A DNA stretch of 64,000 nt from Zongyangia gallinarum (GCA_904419315.1 CAJFQY010000011.1:1-64000), one strand, 5' to 3'. Counted from the first letter of the stretch, positions 45,111 to 54,162 are shown. A program made the numbers and translations. The notes: a model not told the origin generated them from the sequence alone.

Positions 45111-45142
45111 TTTTTTTCATTCATATTCTCTATTGCTCTTTT

Positions 45143-45170
45143 TTTGAAATCGAATTACAATAGTTACAAT
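45143..45170 (+). promoter_or_regulatory. Promoter of araBD
   Basis: TTTGAA (45143-45148), 16-base spacer, TACAAT (45165-45170). The AraR operator begins seven bases downstream, over the expected start site. Confidence 0.6.
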
Positions 45171-45176
45171 GTGGAG

Positions 45177-45188
45177 TTGTACGTACAA
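45177..45188 (+). promoter_or_regulatory. AraR operator at araB
   Basis: Perfect palindrome TTGTACGTACAA, the core of the Bacillus AraR box, placed just after the -10 box. Confidence 0.9.
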
Positions 45189-45242
45189 GATATAGTCTGA
45201 CAATTCTATGAAAAGGCGGATTTCCGCGAAAGGGAGGTTATT

Positions 45243-46910
45243 ATGGGAAAGTATACAATTGGTGTGGACTTTGGAACACTTTCTGGACGCGCAGTTCTTG
45301 TGGATGTTACGACAGGTAACGAACTGGGCAGCAGTGTGTTTGAATATCCCCATGGTGTCATGGATGAGAAACTGCCGGATGGCACAAAGCTAGGTGTTGA
45401 CTGGGCTTTACAGCAACCACAAGACTACCTGGATGTCTTTTCCCATACCATACCGGATGTATTGAAAAAAACTGGAATTAGTCCGGAAGATGTCATCGGT
45501 ATTGGTATTGACTTCACTGCGTGTACGATTCTGCCGGTCAAAGCAGATGGAACGCCGCTATGCTTTTTGAAGGAATTTCAGTCCAATCCTAACGCTTATG
45601 TGAAACTGTGGAAACACCACGCAGCGCAGGATAAGGCCAATCAACTGAATGAAATCGCTGAAAAACGAGGAGAAGATTGGCTCCCTAGATATGGTGGCAA
45701 GATTTCATCGGAATGGGTAGTGCCAAAGGTTTGGCAGATTCTTGATGAAGCACCTGATGTCTATGCAGCTACAGATTTCATTATTGAAGCAGCTGACTGG
45801 GTCATTTGGCAGTTAACCGGCGTCCAGACCCGCAACTCCTGTACCGCGGGATATAAAGCAATTTGGCATAAGAAAAAAGGCTACCCCTCCAAAGATTTTT
45901 ATCGAGCGTTGGATCCTCGTTTGGAAAACTTTGTAGAGGAGAAACTTGGATGTCCCATTACTCCTTTGGGTCAAAAGGCTGGAGAGATTACTGAGGTTGC
46001 TTCGAAACTGACGGGGCTGAAGGCAGGTACCGCCGTGGCAGTAGGAAATGTGGATGCCCATGTCTGTGTACCAGCAGTAAAAATTGATGGACCGGATAAA
46101 ATGCTGGCAATTATGGGTACTTCTACCTGCCACATGCTCCTTTCTGAAGTGGAAAAAGAGGTACCGGGTATGTGCGGCGTGGTAGAGGATGGAATTCTTC
46201 CTGGTTATTTTGGCTATGAAGCTGGCCAATCCTGTGTAGGGGATCACTTTGCCTGGTTTATGGAAAATTGTCTGCCTTCCGAGTACTATTCTGCCGCAAA
46301 AGCGGAGAATAAAGATGTGTATCAATACGTGGAAGAAAGAGCAAAAGCTCTCCGTCCTGGACAAAGTGGGTTGTTGGCCCTTGATTGGTGGAATGGCAAT
46401 CGTTCCTGTCTTGTAGATGTGGATCTTACTGGAATGATGGTAGGACTTACTTTGGCTACCAAGCCTGAAGAAATATATCGTGCTTTGGTTGAAGCCACAG
46501 CTTACGGAACCAGAAAGATTATCGAGACTTTCCGGGAAAGCGGCGTGCCTGTCGAAGAGTTTTATGCTTCTGGCGGGATTGCACAGAAAAGTCCTATGGT
46601 TATGCAGATTTATGCGGATATTATCAATATGCCTATAAAAATTGCGGGAAGCACCCAGGGACCGGCCCTTGGATCTGCAATTTTCGGAGCAGTGGCCGCG
46701 GGTAAAGAAAAGGGTGGCTATGACAGCGTATTTGATGCCGCAAAAGTAATGGGCAAACTCAAAGATGTGATCTATCAGCCAATTCCGGAAAATGTGGCTG
46801 TTTATGACCAGCTCTATGCGGAATATTCTATCCTGCATGATTACTTCGGCAGAGGTGGAAATGATGTGATGAAGCGGCTAAAAAAGATTAAAAAAGCTGT
46901 GGACCGTTAA
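45243..46910 (+). CDS. araB: L-ribulokinase
   Basis: FGGY-family kinase that phosphorylates L-ribulose to L-ribulose 5-phosphate, 555 residues, the usual AraB length. N-terminal phosphate motif GVDFGTLSGRAVLVDV, the GIGIDFTACTILP segment, and the FGGY-C signature VEATAYGTRKIIETF with GGIAQKSPMVMQIYAD. ATG 45243 behind AAAGGGAGG, preceded by a perfect AraR operator. araD follows after 14 bases. Confidence 0.96.
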   Translation: MGKYTIGVDFGTLSGRAVLVDVTTGNELGSSVFEYPHGVMDEKLPDGTKLGVDWALQQPQDYLDVFSHTIPDVLKKTGISPEDVIGIGIDFTACTILPVKADGTPLCFLKEFQSNPNAYVKLWKHHAAQDKANQLNEIAEKRGEDWLPRYGGKISSEWVVPKVWQILDEAPDVYAATDFIIEAADWVIWQLTGVQTRNSCTAGYKAIWHKKKGYPSKDFYRALDPRLENFVEEKLGCPITPLGQKAGEITEVASKLTGLKAGTAVAVGNVDAHVCVPAVKIDGPDKMLAIMGTSTCHMLLSEVEKEVPGMCGVVEDGILPGYFGYEAGQSCVGDHFAWFMENCLPSEYYSAAKAENKDVYQYVEERAKALRPGQSGLLALDWWNGNRSCLVDVDLTGMMVGLTLATKPEEIYRALVEATAYGTRKIIETFRESGVPVEEFYASGGIAQKSPMVMQIYADIINMPIKIAGSTQGPALGSAIFGAVAAGKEKGGYDSVFDAAKVMGKLKDVIYQPIPENVAVYDQLYAEYSILHDYFGRGGNDVMKRLKKIKKAVDR

Positions 46911-46924
46911 GAAAGAGGTTTTTC

Positions 46925-47632
46925 ATGCTCAAATCTTTGAAAAAACAAGTATATGAGGCAAATATGTTACTGCCTCACTATGGACTGATTACCTTTACTT
47001 GGGGAAATGTCTCCGCCATTGACAGGAAAAAAGGCCTTGTAGTTATTAAGCCGTCTGGGGTGGAATATGATGTGATGAAACCTGAGGACATGGTGGTGGT
47101 GAATCTTCAGGGAGAGGTAGTAGAAGGAGAACTGAATCCCTCCTCGGATACACCGACCCATTTGGAACTCTACCGTAGTTTTCCTGGGCTTGGAGCCATT
47201 GTCCATACCCATTCCAATTGGGCTACAATTTGGGCGCAGGCTGGAAAAGATATTCCAGCTTATGGAACTACACATGCCGATTACCTCTATGGTGACATAC
47301 CTTGTACCGGACTGATGAGCGATCAGCAAATCGCTGGGGAATACGAGCTGGAAACAGGTAAAATAATCGTAGAAACATTTAATAAGCGGCAGATCGATCC
47401 AGATATGGTACCGGCGGTCCTAGTCCATAGTCATGGTCCTTTTACTTGGGGTCAAAATCCGGTAGAGGCAGTACACAATGCTGTTGTGTTAGAACAGGTT
47501 GCTATGATGGCCTGGCATACACAGATGCTGGCAGGAGAAGGATATCCTCCTATGCAGCAGGCGCTTTTGGATAAGCATTTTCTGAGAAAACATGGAAAGA
47601 ATGCTTATTACGGACAAAAGAAAAAGAAGTGA
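46925..47632 (+). CDS. araD: L-ribulose-5-phosphate 4-epimerase
   Basis: Class II aldolase-fold zinc enzyme, 235 residues, converting L-ribulose 5-phosphate to D-xylulose 5-phosphate, which then enters the transketolase reactions. GLITFTWGNVSAID, KPSGVEYD, the zinc ligands in HTHSNWAT and LVHSHGPFTWG. ATG 46925 behind AAAGAGG. It is the last gene of the ara operon; the isomerase gene araA is not in the window. Confidence 0.95.
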   Translation: MLKSLKKQVYEANMLLPHYGLITFTWGNVSAIDRKKGLVVIKPSGVEYDVMKPEDMVVVNLQGEVVEGELNPSSDTPTHLELYRSFPGLGAIVHTHSNWATIWAQAGKDIPAYGTTHADYLYGDIPCTGLMSDQQIAGEYELETGKIIVETFNKRQIDPDMVPAVLVHSHGPFTWGQNPVEAVHNAVVLEQVAMMAWHTQMLAGEGYPPMQQALLDKHFLRKHGKNAYYGQKKKK

Positions 47633-47637
47633 GTGAT

Positions 47638-47676
47638 AAAGGATGGAATTTCTGCGAAGAATTTCATCCTTTTCTT
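47638..47676 (+). terminator. Terminator after araD
   Basis: 13-bp stem (47638-47650 with 47660-47672, one G-T pair) followed by TTTTCTTGTTT. Confidence 0.8.
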
Positions 47677-47708
47677 GTTTATTCAAAACGATCAGAAATA
47701 CGCAAAAT

Positions 47709-47748
47709 AAAAGGAACCGAATGTGCTTTCACACATCCGGCTCCTTTT
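47709..47748. terminator. Bidirectional terminator between ara and glp operons
   Basis: AAAAGGAACCGAATGTG pairs with CACATCCGGCTCCTTTT (minor mismatches); T-rich on both sides. It probably ends the minus-strand glp transcript as well. The AT-rich stretch 47749-47965 shows nothing else. Confidence 0.75.
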
Positions 47749-47965
47749 ATTGAGAAGAAGAAATAAGAAGTAATCAAATAAAATAAGTAATAACTTATTG
47801 CATCCCGCAACAAGTAGCATAATTATTATAGCCCATTTACATGTAAAATACAATATTTTATCCGCAAAAAACAAAATAAATCGTCAAGCAAAGAAGAATA
47901 GATTTTTATGTATTCTGCTGTCATGATATTTCAAAAAATCAAAAAAAATCAATATTAACAAAAAC

Positions 47966-48310
47966 TTACATGTTTCTGGTCGCTATAATATTCGCACCTG
48001 TATTTAAAATGTTTTCAATGACGATGTCTCCCTTATGTACAGGCGATTCTACTTCAACATTGTCTAATAATCGGACAACATCAAAGATTTTGTCTTTGGG
48101 GATATCACAGCTTGTTTTCACAGGGAGACGGTGATGAATGCCGCCATGGATTTTTACGGTAGATGTGATTACCCGGGTGGGATGGGTCAGTTCCTTATAA
48201 CCATAATCCGCACCCTTGGGGCAGCTATTGCCCGTCACTTTATAGCCATTTTCCTCATCAACCCGCAGGTGGCAACCTTTGGGGCAGACAATACAGATCA
48301 GTTCCTTCAT
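47966..48310 (-). CDS. DUF1667 protein, third component of the G3P dehydrogenase-like trio
   Basis: A 114-residue protein with cysteine motifs CIVCPKGC (about 6-13) and SCPKGADY, followed by THPTRVITSTVKI. The DUF1667 family is known almost only from clusters with FAD oxidoreductases and glycerol-3-phosphate dehydrogenases. The cysteines suggest an Fe-S or metal-bound electron-transfer subunit, comparable in role to GlpC but far smaller. It overlaps the preceding gene by four bases (ATGA). Confidence 0.9.
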   Translation of the reverse strand: MKELICIVCPKGCHLRVDEENGYKVTGNSCPKGADYGYKELTHPTRVITSTVKIHGGIHHRLPVKTSCDIPKDKIFDVVRLLDNVEVESPVHKGDIVIENILNTGANIIATRNM

Positions 48311-49575
48311 TTCGCTTCCTCCTGATTGACTACTGCAATGGTGATTTCAGCCTGTTTCGCTTCGTCAAGAAATTTCTTCGGTACAACGATTTTTTCCATT
48401 TCTCCGGGAGCCATATGTTCCCGTTTAAAGCTACATAATTCTTGTCCACCAGATGCGACCACGATACGCATATTGCTGTAAACATTATCCACGCGGAAGA
48501 AGACCTCTACCAGTTTTTCGACATGATCTGGTCGAATATACTGGGGAACCGTATAGTTGACATGACTGCCATTTTTAACGGTAATCAGATTTTTCTGATT
48601 TGGAGTATCGCCTAGAATGTACTGTGCGGCAGCCTTACCAGCACGCATACTTTCCTGGGTGACAAAGTCAACTAGATCGTGGACATGAACCACATTGCCG
48701 CAGGCAAAAACACCTTCCAGGGAAGTTTCCATATTTTCAAAGACGACAGGCCCATTGGTACGGGGATCGATCTGGATTCCCACACCACGGGATAACTCAT
48801 TTTCCGGAATCAGACCCACTGAAAGAAGAATGGTGTCACAATCAAATTCGATTTCCGTTCCCGGAATGGGCTTTCTGTTGGCATCCACCTTGGAAACAAT
48901 GGCTTTTTCTACCCGTTTATGTCCCTGGATGTCGGTGATGGTATGGGAAAGATAGAGGGGAATATCATAGTCCTGAAGGCACTGAACAATGTTGCGGTTA
49001 AGGCCATTGGAATAGGGCATAAGTTCCACAACCGCCAAGACTTTTGCTCCTTCCAGCGTCATACGCCGGGCCATGATTAACCCGATATCGCCAGATCCCA
49101 AGATCAATACCCGTTTGCCCACCATATAGCCTTCCATATTGAGGTAGCGTTGGGCCGCTCCAGCGGTGAAGATGCCGGAAGGCCGGTCTCCTGGAATGGC
49201 AATAGCGCCTCTGGTACGTTCCCGGCATCCCATAGCTAAGACGATGGCCTTAGTCTTTATCATCATATAGCCATCGACACTGTTCATGGCCTGGATGGTG
49301 CGGTCTTCTGCGATATCCAGGACCATAGTGCCAAGTTTAATATCGATCCCTGTGTTTTGCAGCATATCGATAAAACGAAGGGCGTACTCCGGCCCTGTCA
49401 ATTCTTCCTTAAAATAGTGCAGGCCAAAACCATTGTGGATACACTGATTGAGGATGCCACCTAGTTCACGGTCACGTTCGATGATGAGGATACTGTTAAC
49501 ACCATTTTCATGGGCAGAAAGTGCAGCCGCCAATCCAGCAGGACCTCCGCCGACAACGACAAGATCATATTGCAT
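48307..49575 (-). CDS. FAD/NAD-dependent oxidoreductase (GlpB-like role)
   Basis: A 422-residue pyridine-nucleotide disulfide-type flavoprotein. N-terminal FAD Rossmann motif VVVGGGPAGLAAALSAHENG, central NAD motif VLILGSGDIGLIMARRM, and a C-terminal region with ACGNVVHVHDLVDFVTQES. It starts on the TAATG overlap with the GlpA-like gene and overlaps the DUF1667 gene. It likely passes electrons from the G3P dehydrogenase subunit to NAD+ or another acceptor in anaerobic glycerol use. Confidence 0.92.
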   Translation of the reverse strand: MQYDLVVVGGGPAGLAAALSAHENGVNSILIIERDRELGGILNQCIHNGFGLHYFKEELTGPEYALRFIDMLQNTGIDIKLGTMVLDIAEDRTIQAMNSVDGYMMIKTKAIVLAMGCRERTRGAIAIPGDRPSGIFTAGAAQRYLNMEGYMVGKRVLILGSGDIGLIMARRMTLEGAKVLAVVELMPYSNGLNRNIVQCLQDYDIPLYLSHTITDIQGHKRVEKAIVSKVDANRKPIPGTEIEFDCDTILLSVGLIPENELSRGVGIQIDPRTNGPVVFENMETSLEGVFACGNVVHVHDLVDFVTQESMRAGKAAAQYILGDTPNQKNLITVKNGSHVNYTVPQYIRPDHVEKLVEVFFRVDNVYSNMRIVVASGGQELCSFKREHMAPGEMEKIVVPKKFLDEAKQAEITIAVVNQEEAK

Positions 49576-51020
49576 TAGTTGTTACCTCCTCTTGTTTTTG
49601 TCTCACCCATGACAATATAGGAACCATCTTTGTCCTGTGGAATTTCACGGGGATCAAGGCCAAGCTCCCTACAGAGTATCTCCAAAACGCGAGGCCCACA
49701 AAAACCGCCCTGGCAGCGACCCATTCCCGCATTGCAACGGCGCTTGATGGCATCTACAGATCGGGGAGCGGTAGGGGAGTGAATGGCATCCACGATTTCC
49801 CCTTCAGTTACAGTTTCACAGCGACAGATGATTGTTCCATAACGGCTGTCTTTTTTAATGAGCTCCCCACGTTCCTGGGGGGAAAGATCACGGAAGGTAA
49901 CTTTTTCCCTCCGGTCGATATATTCCTCCTTTTTGACTAGGGAAAGACCAGCTGCCCCCAGCGTGGATACCATATCCACGGCAATGGCAGGAGCAGAGGT
50001 GAGGCCAGGAGATTTAATTCCCGCAATATCAAAAAATCCTTTTGCGTCTTGCGCCTCCCCGATAATAAAATCGTCAATTTCTGTCAATGCACGATTGCCA
50101 GCAAAATTGCGGATCGATTGGCGATAATTCACCTTGTCACAGGAACGGGAAGCTGCCTTGATAACGAAATCCAGGCCAGTACGTGTAGTACCAACATCGT
50201 CTTTTTCATCAGCGTCTACAGCATTGGGGCCCACGATCAGATTGCCGTGGACGGTGGGGGAGACGAGGACACCCTTTCCTACCTTGGAAGGGCACTGGAA
50301 AATGACATGGCTGACCACATTCCCTTGATTTTTATCCAGGAGATAGTACTCACCTTTATTAGGCGTCACTGTAAAGGCAGGGGCCGATACCATGTTGTGA
50401 ATTTGATCGGAATAAAGACCTGCTGCATTGATGACATAGCGGCTTTGATAGCGCTTATCGCCGCAGATAACCTCGTAGCCATCCGGTTTTTTTTCAATTG
50501 CGGTGACCTGAGAATCGGTGTAAAGGCTAACACCATTACGAAGAGCGGTATCCATCATCGCAATGGCCAACTCCCACGGAGAGACAATACCGGCAGAGGG
50601 GGCATATAACGCCCCCTTAATTTCTGGATTGATGTTAGGCTCAATTGCCAAAGTCTCCTTTGCGGAGAGAATCTGTAGGTCAGGCACACCATTTTGCCGG
50701 CCTCGGTCAAATAATGTGCCTACAGTAGCAAGATCAGTGTCGTCAAACGCTAAGACAAAAGATCCGACTTTTTTATAGGGCACATCCAGTTTTTTAGCGA
50801 TTTCTTCGATGAGCCGGTTGCCCTCTACATTGTATTTGGCCATCAGTGTTCCAGGGCGGGGATCATACCCCGCATGGACGATGGCACTATTGGCTTTGGT
50901 GGTTCCGCAGGCTACATCGTTTTCTTTCTCCAGTACCACCGCCTGAACCTGGTATTTGGAAAGTTCATAGGCCAGGCTGCAGCCCACAATACCTGCACCG
51001 ATGATGATTACATCAACCAT
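49575..51020 (-). CDS. Anaerobic glycerol-3-phosphate dehydrogenase-like flavoprotein (GlpA type)
   Basis: A 481-residue protein. N-terminal DAO-type FAD domain (IIGAGIVGCSLAYELS, ARDxR-like HAGYDPRPGTLMAKYNVEGNR), oxidising glycerol 3-phosphate to dihydroxyacetone phosphate. The C-terminal BFD-like [2Fe-2S] domain (about 405-465) has CRCETVTEGEIVDAI and CNAGMGRCQGGFCGPRV. It is the first gene of the trio and sits behind its own promoter and a terminator-bearing leader. ATG 51020 behind AAAGGATG. Confidence 0.92.
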   Translation of the reverse strand: MVDVIIIGAGIVGCSLAYELSKYQVQAVVLEKENDVACGTTKANSAIVHAGYDPRPGTLMAKYNVEGNRLIEEIAKKLDVPYKKVGSFVLAFDDTDLATVGTLFDRGRQNGVPDLQILSAKETLAIEPNINPEIKGALYAPSAGIVSPWELAIAMMDTALRNGVSLYTDSQVTAIEKKPDGYEVICGDKRYQSRYVINAAGLYSDQIHNMVSAPAFTVTPNKGEYYLLDKNQGNVVSHVIFQCPSKVGKGVLVSPTVHGNLIVGPNAVDADEKDDVGTTRTGLDFVIKAASRSCDKVNYRQSIRNFAGNRALTEIDDFIIGEAQDAKGFFDIAGIKSPGLTSAPAIAVDMVSTLGAAGLSLVKKEEYIDRREKVTFRDLSPQERGELIKKDSRYGTIICRCETVTEGEIVDAIHSPTAPRSVDAIKRRCNAGMGRCQGGFCGPRVLEILCRELGLDPREIPQDKDGSYIVMGETKTRGGNN

Positions 51021-51100
51021 AATGACATCCTTTCAGCATCAATTTTGGAGGATATCTTTTCTCCAATTGATTGTTTCTTCCCTCTTTCTCCAAATGGGAG

Positions 51101-51161
51101 CAAAACAAAGAGAGCCGCTACATTAGGCCAACCCCAATAGGCCTAAAATGTATCGACTCTC
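51101..51161 (-). promoter_or_regulatory. Leader terminator of the glpA-like operon, probable GlpP target
   Basis: On the minus strand a long stem (51161-51140 with 51129-51110; GAGAGTC...TTTTAGGCC pairing with GGCCTAATGTA...GGCTCTC) is followed by TTTGTTTT. It lies downstream of a promoter (51189-51217) and about 90 bases before the GlpA-like start. This is the arrangement of GlpP-controlled antitermination in Bacillus glpD; glpP is encoded nearby. Confidence 0.78.
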
Positions 51162-51188
51162 ATTACTCCGACATTTTAGAACAAAATT

Positions 51189-51217
51189 ATTATATCACAA
51201 TAAAAATACGTTTGCAA
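51189..51217 (-). promoter_or_regulatory. Promoter of the glpA-like operon
   Basis: On the minus strand TTGCAA (51217-51212), 17-base spacer, TATAAT (51194-51189), between glpK and the leader terminator. Confidence 0.7.
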
Positions 51218-51237
51218 TGGCTCTCCTGGCACATGGA

Positions 51238-52722
51238 TCATTTTGTCCAATCTCTGCTTCTTCCCACCGCCTTACTCCATCCGGCGATCAGCGTCTTTTT
51301 CGTTGCTTCATCCATGTTTGGCTCATATACTTTATCCAGTGTCCAATTATTTTTGATTTCATCCAGACTGTTCCACAGCCCCACGGCTAAGCCAGCGAGA
51401 TAAGCAGCCCCCAGTGCTGTTGTCTCCCGAATCATGGGCCGGCGCACTCTTTTGCCGATGATGTCCGCCTGGAACTGCATGAGGAAGTTATTGGCTGACG
51501 CGCCGCCGTCTACTTTGAGCTCGTTGATGTCGATGCCGGTATCAGCAATAATGGCAGAAAGCACATCAAAAGACTGATATGCAATGGATTCCAAGCTGGC
51601 GCGGATAATATGGTTGCGGTTGCTTCCACGGGTCAATCCGAAAATGGAACCTCTGGCATACATATCCCAGTAGGGAGCACCCAATCCTGTAAAGGCGGGG
51701 ACAACATAGACTCCTCCATTATCAGGTACCTTGGTGGCAAAATACTCCGAATCCTTGGATTCCACGATGAAACGTAGCTCATCCCGCAGCCACTGAATAA
51801 CCGCACCGCCGACAAAGACGCTTCCTTCAATAGCGTAGGTGACCTTGCCTCCAAGTCCAATGGCGATGGTCGTCACCATGCCATTTTTGCTCAGATACAT
51901 ATCTTCTCCTGTGTTCATCAGCAGGAAACAACCGGTACCATAGGTGTTCTTAGCATCTCCCTTGGAAAAACAAGTCTGACCAAAGAGAGCGGCCTGCTGG
52001 TCTCCTGCAATACCAGCAATAGGCACCTGGACACCGGAAATGTTGACATATCCATAGACTTCACTGCAATTTCTCACTTCTGGTAGCATGGAAGCAGGAA
52101 TATCCAGCTCTTTGAGCATCCTTTCATCCCAACAAAGGTCTTTGATGTTGTAGATCATGGTCCTAGAAGCATTGGTGTAGTCGGTCACATGGACTTTACC
52201 CTCCGTCAACTTCCAGATGAGCCAGGTATCCACAGTGCCGAAAAGCAGTTCTCCACGCTCTGCCTTTTCTCGAGCACCTGGGACGTTATCCAAAATCCAT
52301 TTAATCTTTGTTCCGGAAAAATAGGCATCCACTACAAGGCCGGTGGTTTTCTGTATGTAGTCGGCCAGTCCTCTGGCCTTAAGATCCTCACAAATAGAGG
52401 CGGTACGCCTGCATTGCCAAACAATGGCATTGTATACCGGACGTCCAGTATTTTTATCCCAGACAATAGCGGTTTCACGCTGGTTGGTAATGCCGATAGC
52501 AGCGATTTCTTCCGCTTTAACACCGCTTTTGGCCAGCACTTCGATGAGGACACCGTACTGGGAAGCATAGATCTCCATAGGGTCGTGTTCCACCCAGCCT
52601 TCTTTCGGGTAGTGTTGGATAAATTCCTTTTGTGCCATTGCAATAATATTTTGCTCTTTATCGAAAATAATGGCGCGGGAACTGGTAGTGCCCTGATCCA
52701 GGGCGATGACATACTGTTTCAT
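51238..52722 (-). CDS. glpK: Glycerol kinase
   Basis: FGGY kinase, 494 residues, phosphorylating glycerol to sn-glycerol 3-phosphate. Opening ALDQGTTSSRAIIFD, the glycerol-binding WVEHDPMEIYASQ, and TNQRETAIVWDKNTGRPVYNAIVWQCRRT; the C-terminal half has GDQQAALFGQTCF and DGGASANNFLMQFQADI. ATG 52722 behind GAAGGAGA. It follows glpP by 21 bases. Its product is the substrate of the downstream dehydrogenase. Confidence 0.98.
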   Translation of the reverse strand: MKQYVIALDQGTTSSRAIIFDKEQNIIAMAQKEFIQHYPKEGWVEHDPMEIYASQYGVLIEVLAKSGVKAEEIAAIGITNQRETAIVWDKNTGRPVYNAIVWQCRRTASICEDLKARGLADYIQKTTGLVVDAYFSGTKIKWILDNVPGAREKAERGELLFGTVDTWLIWKLTEGKVHVTDYTNASRTMIYNIKDLCWDERMLKELDIPASMLPEVRNCSEVYGYVNISGVQVPIAGIAGDQQAALFGQTCFSKGDAKNTYGTGCFLLMNTGEDMYLSKNGMVTTIAIGLGGKVTYAIEGSVFVGGAVIQWLRDELRFIVESKDSEYFATKVPDNGGVYVVPAFTGLGAPYWDMYARGSIFGLTRGSNRNHIIRASLESIAYQSFDVLSAIIADTGIDINELKVDGGASANNFLMQFQADIIGKRVRRPMIRETTALGAAYLAGLAVGLWNSLDEIKNNWTLDKVYEPNMDEATKKTLIAGWSKAVGRSRDWTK

Positions 52723-52743
52723 TCAATCTCCTTCTTTCTTAGC

Positions 52744-53310
52744 TTACATAAACCAAACGTCCTCGCAGGTGGTGGATATGGCAGTAGCACCTGCCTGCAA
52801 CATGGAAATTACATCGTCTTTGTCTGAAATCAGCCCCCCTGCAATGAGAGGCGCCGCGCTATAGGAGGCAATACGCTTGACAATCTTGGGCATAACACCG
52901 GGAAGAATCTCTACATAATCTGCATATCCACTGTCAATCGTCTTCAGGACATTGCCAAGGGCGATGGAATCAATCAGGAAAAAACGCTGAATGGTGAGAA
53001 ATCCCAGACTATGGGCCAGTTTGATCAGATTGGTTTTGGTGCTGATAATTCCGTCTGCCTGAGTATTTTCTTTGAGAAAACGCACAGCTACATCCTTGGT
53101 AGAAAGACCATCCACTAGATCGATATGAACAATGGCCATTTTCCCTCCAGCCTTGATGGTATGGACGATTTGTCCGATATTGCAGATATCCCCAAAGAGT
53201 ACGAATACCACCTTGCATTCCGATGTCATGCATTTTTGGAGACCACGGAAATCTTTGACTGCCGCAATGACAGGGGAATCACTGAGTAAATCGGTAAAAT
53301 CCTGGCGCAA
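52744..53310 (-). CDS. glpP: Glycerol-3-phosphate responsive antiterminator GlpP
   Basis: A 188-residue TIM-barrel-like mRNA-binding antiterminator. Typical segments are SPVIAAVKDFRGLQKCMTSECKVVFVLFGDI, HIDLVDGLSTKDVAVRFL, DGIISTKTNLIKLAHSLGFLTIQRFFLID and EILPGVMPKIV. With glycerol 3-phosphate it lets polymerase read through leader terminators of glp genes. The start is TTG 53310 behind GGAGGAG; an out-of-frame ATG lies between. The leader at 51101-51161 is its probable target. Confidence 0.95.
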   Translation of the reverse strand: MRQDFTDLLSDSPVIAAVKDFRGLQKCMTSECKVVFVLFGDICNIGQIVHTIKAGGKMAIVHIDLVDGLSTKDVAVRFLKENTQADGIISTKTNLIKLAHSLGFLTIQRFFLIDSIALGNVLKTIDSGYADYVEILPGVMPKIVKRIASYSAAPLIAGGLISDKDDVISMLQAGATAISTTCEDVWFM

Positions 53311-53432
53311 GCATACTCCTCCTTCTTATAGTTAAATTTATTATACCGTACCTGTCCTCAAAAGGGAATGGACCACCAGAACAAAAAAAATCCAACACTT
53401 TGGTCAAAATGTTGAGATAAAAGGACTTTTTC

Positions 53433-53460
53433 TTGACAGAATGAAGAAATAATTTATAAT
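53433..53460 (+). promoter_or_regulatory. Promoter of the HAD phosphatase gene
   Basis: TTGACA (53433-53438), 16-base spacer, TATAAT (53455-53460). Confidence 0.82.
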
Positions 53461-53514
53461 AAAAATAGTAAATCTGACGAAAAAAGAATCTTTTTTTAGA
53501 TGGGGGATATTACG

Positions 53515-54162
53515 GTGAAAAAAGCTGCCATATTTGACCTGGATGGCACACTATTAAACACGTTGACAGACCTTGCTGTTGCTTGTAACCATGCGCTGGA
53601 AACATATGGCTATCCGACGCACCAGGTAGAAGCGTACAAGATGTTTGTGGGAAACGGCGTCTATAATCTGGTAAAAAGGATTCTTCCTGAGGATGCTCAG
53701 GATGAGGAGACACGGGCGAAAGTAAAAGCGGCATTTGATGCCTATTATGAAGCCCATACTGTAGATTTTACAAAACCATATGACGGTATTTCTGAGATGC
53801 TGGACACCCTTAAGAACAAGGGAGTAAAGATGATTGTCATTTCAAATAAGGCCCATAACTTTGTGGTACAGCTAATACAAAACATCTTTCCCGGCATTTT
53901 CGACGTTATTTTGGGACAGAGGGATCATGTGCCAAAAAAACCGGATCCAGCCGCTGTTTTTGAGGCACTGGGTCAGGTGGATATAGCGCCGGAAGATACT
54001 ATTTATGTGGGCGATTCTGGTGTTGATATGCAGACGGGGAAAAATGCAGGGCTGCTGACCATTGGAGTAGCATGGGGATTTCGCGGTGAAGCGGAACTTT
54101 TGGAAAACGGCGCTGATGCCATTGTCCATGCACCAGAGGAAATTATCGATTTTATTGATTGA
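53515..54162 (+). CDS. HAD phosphatase, phosphoglycolate phosphatase-like
   Basis: A 215-residue HAD hydrolase with a helical cap (Gph/PGP-like). Motif I AIFDLDGTLLNTL, motif II VISNKAHNF, Lys in HVPKKPDPAAV, motif IV YVGDSGVDMQTGKNAGL. It probably removes phosphate from 2-phosphoglycolate or a similar repair metabolite; the substrate is not proven. GTG 53515 is chosen behind GGGGGAT. It is divergent from the glp genes. Confidence 0.9.
   Translation: MKKAAIFDLDGTLLNTLTDLAVACNHALETYGYPTHQVEAYKMFVGNGVYNLVKRILPEDAQDEETRAKVKAAFDAYYEAHTVDFTKPYDGISEMLDTLKNKGVKMIVISNKAHNFVVQLIQNIFPGIFDVILGQRDHVPKKPDPAAVFEALGQVDIAPEDTIYVGDSGVDMQTGKNAGLLTIGVAWGFRGEAELLENGADAIVHAPEEIIDFID

Noticed and set aside
45145..45159. 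CcpA (cre) site at the araB promoter
   Set aside because: TGAAATCGAATTACA resembles a cre but needs a one-base insertion to fit the consensus; too weak to annotate.
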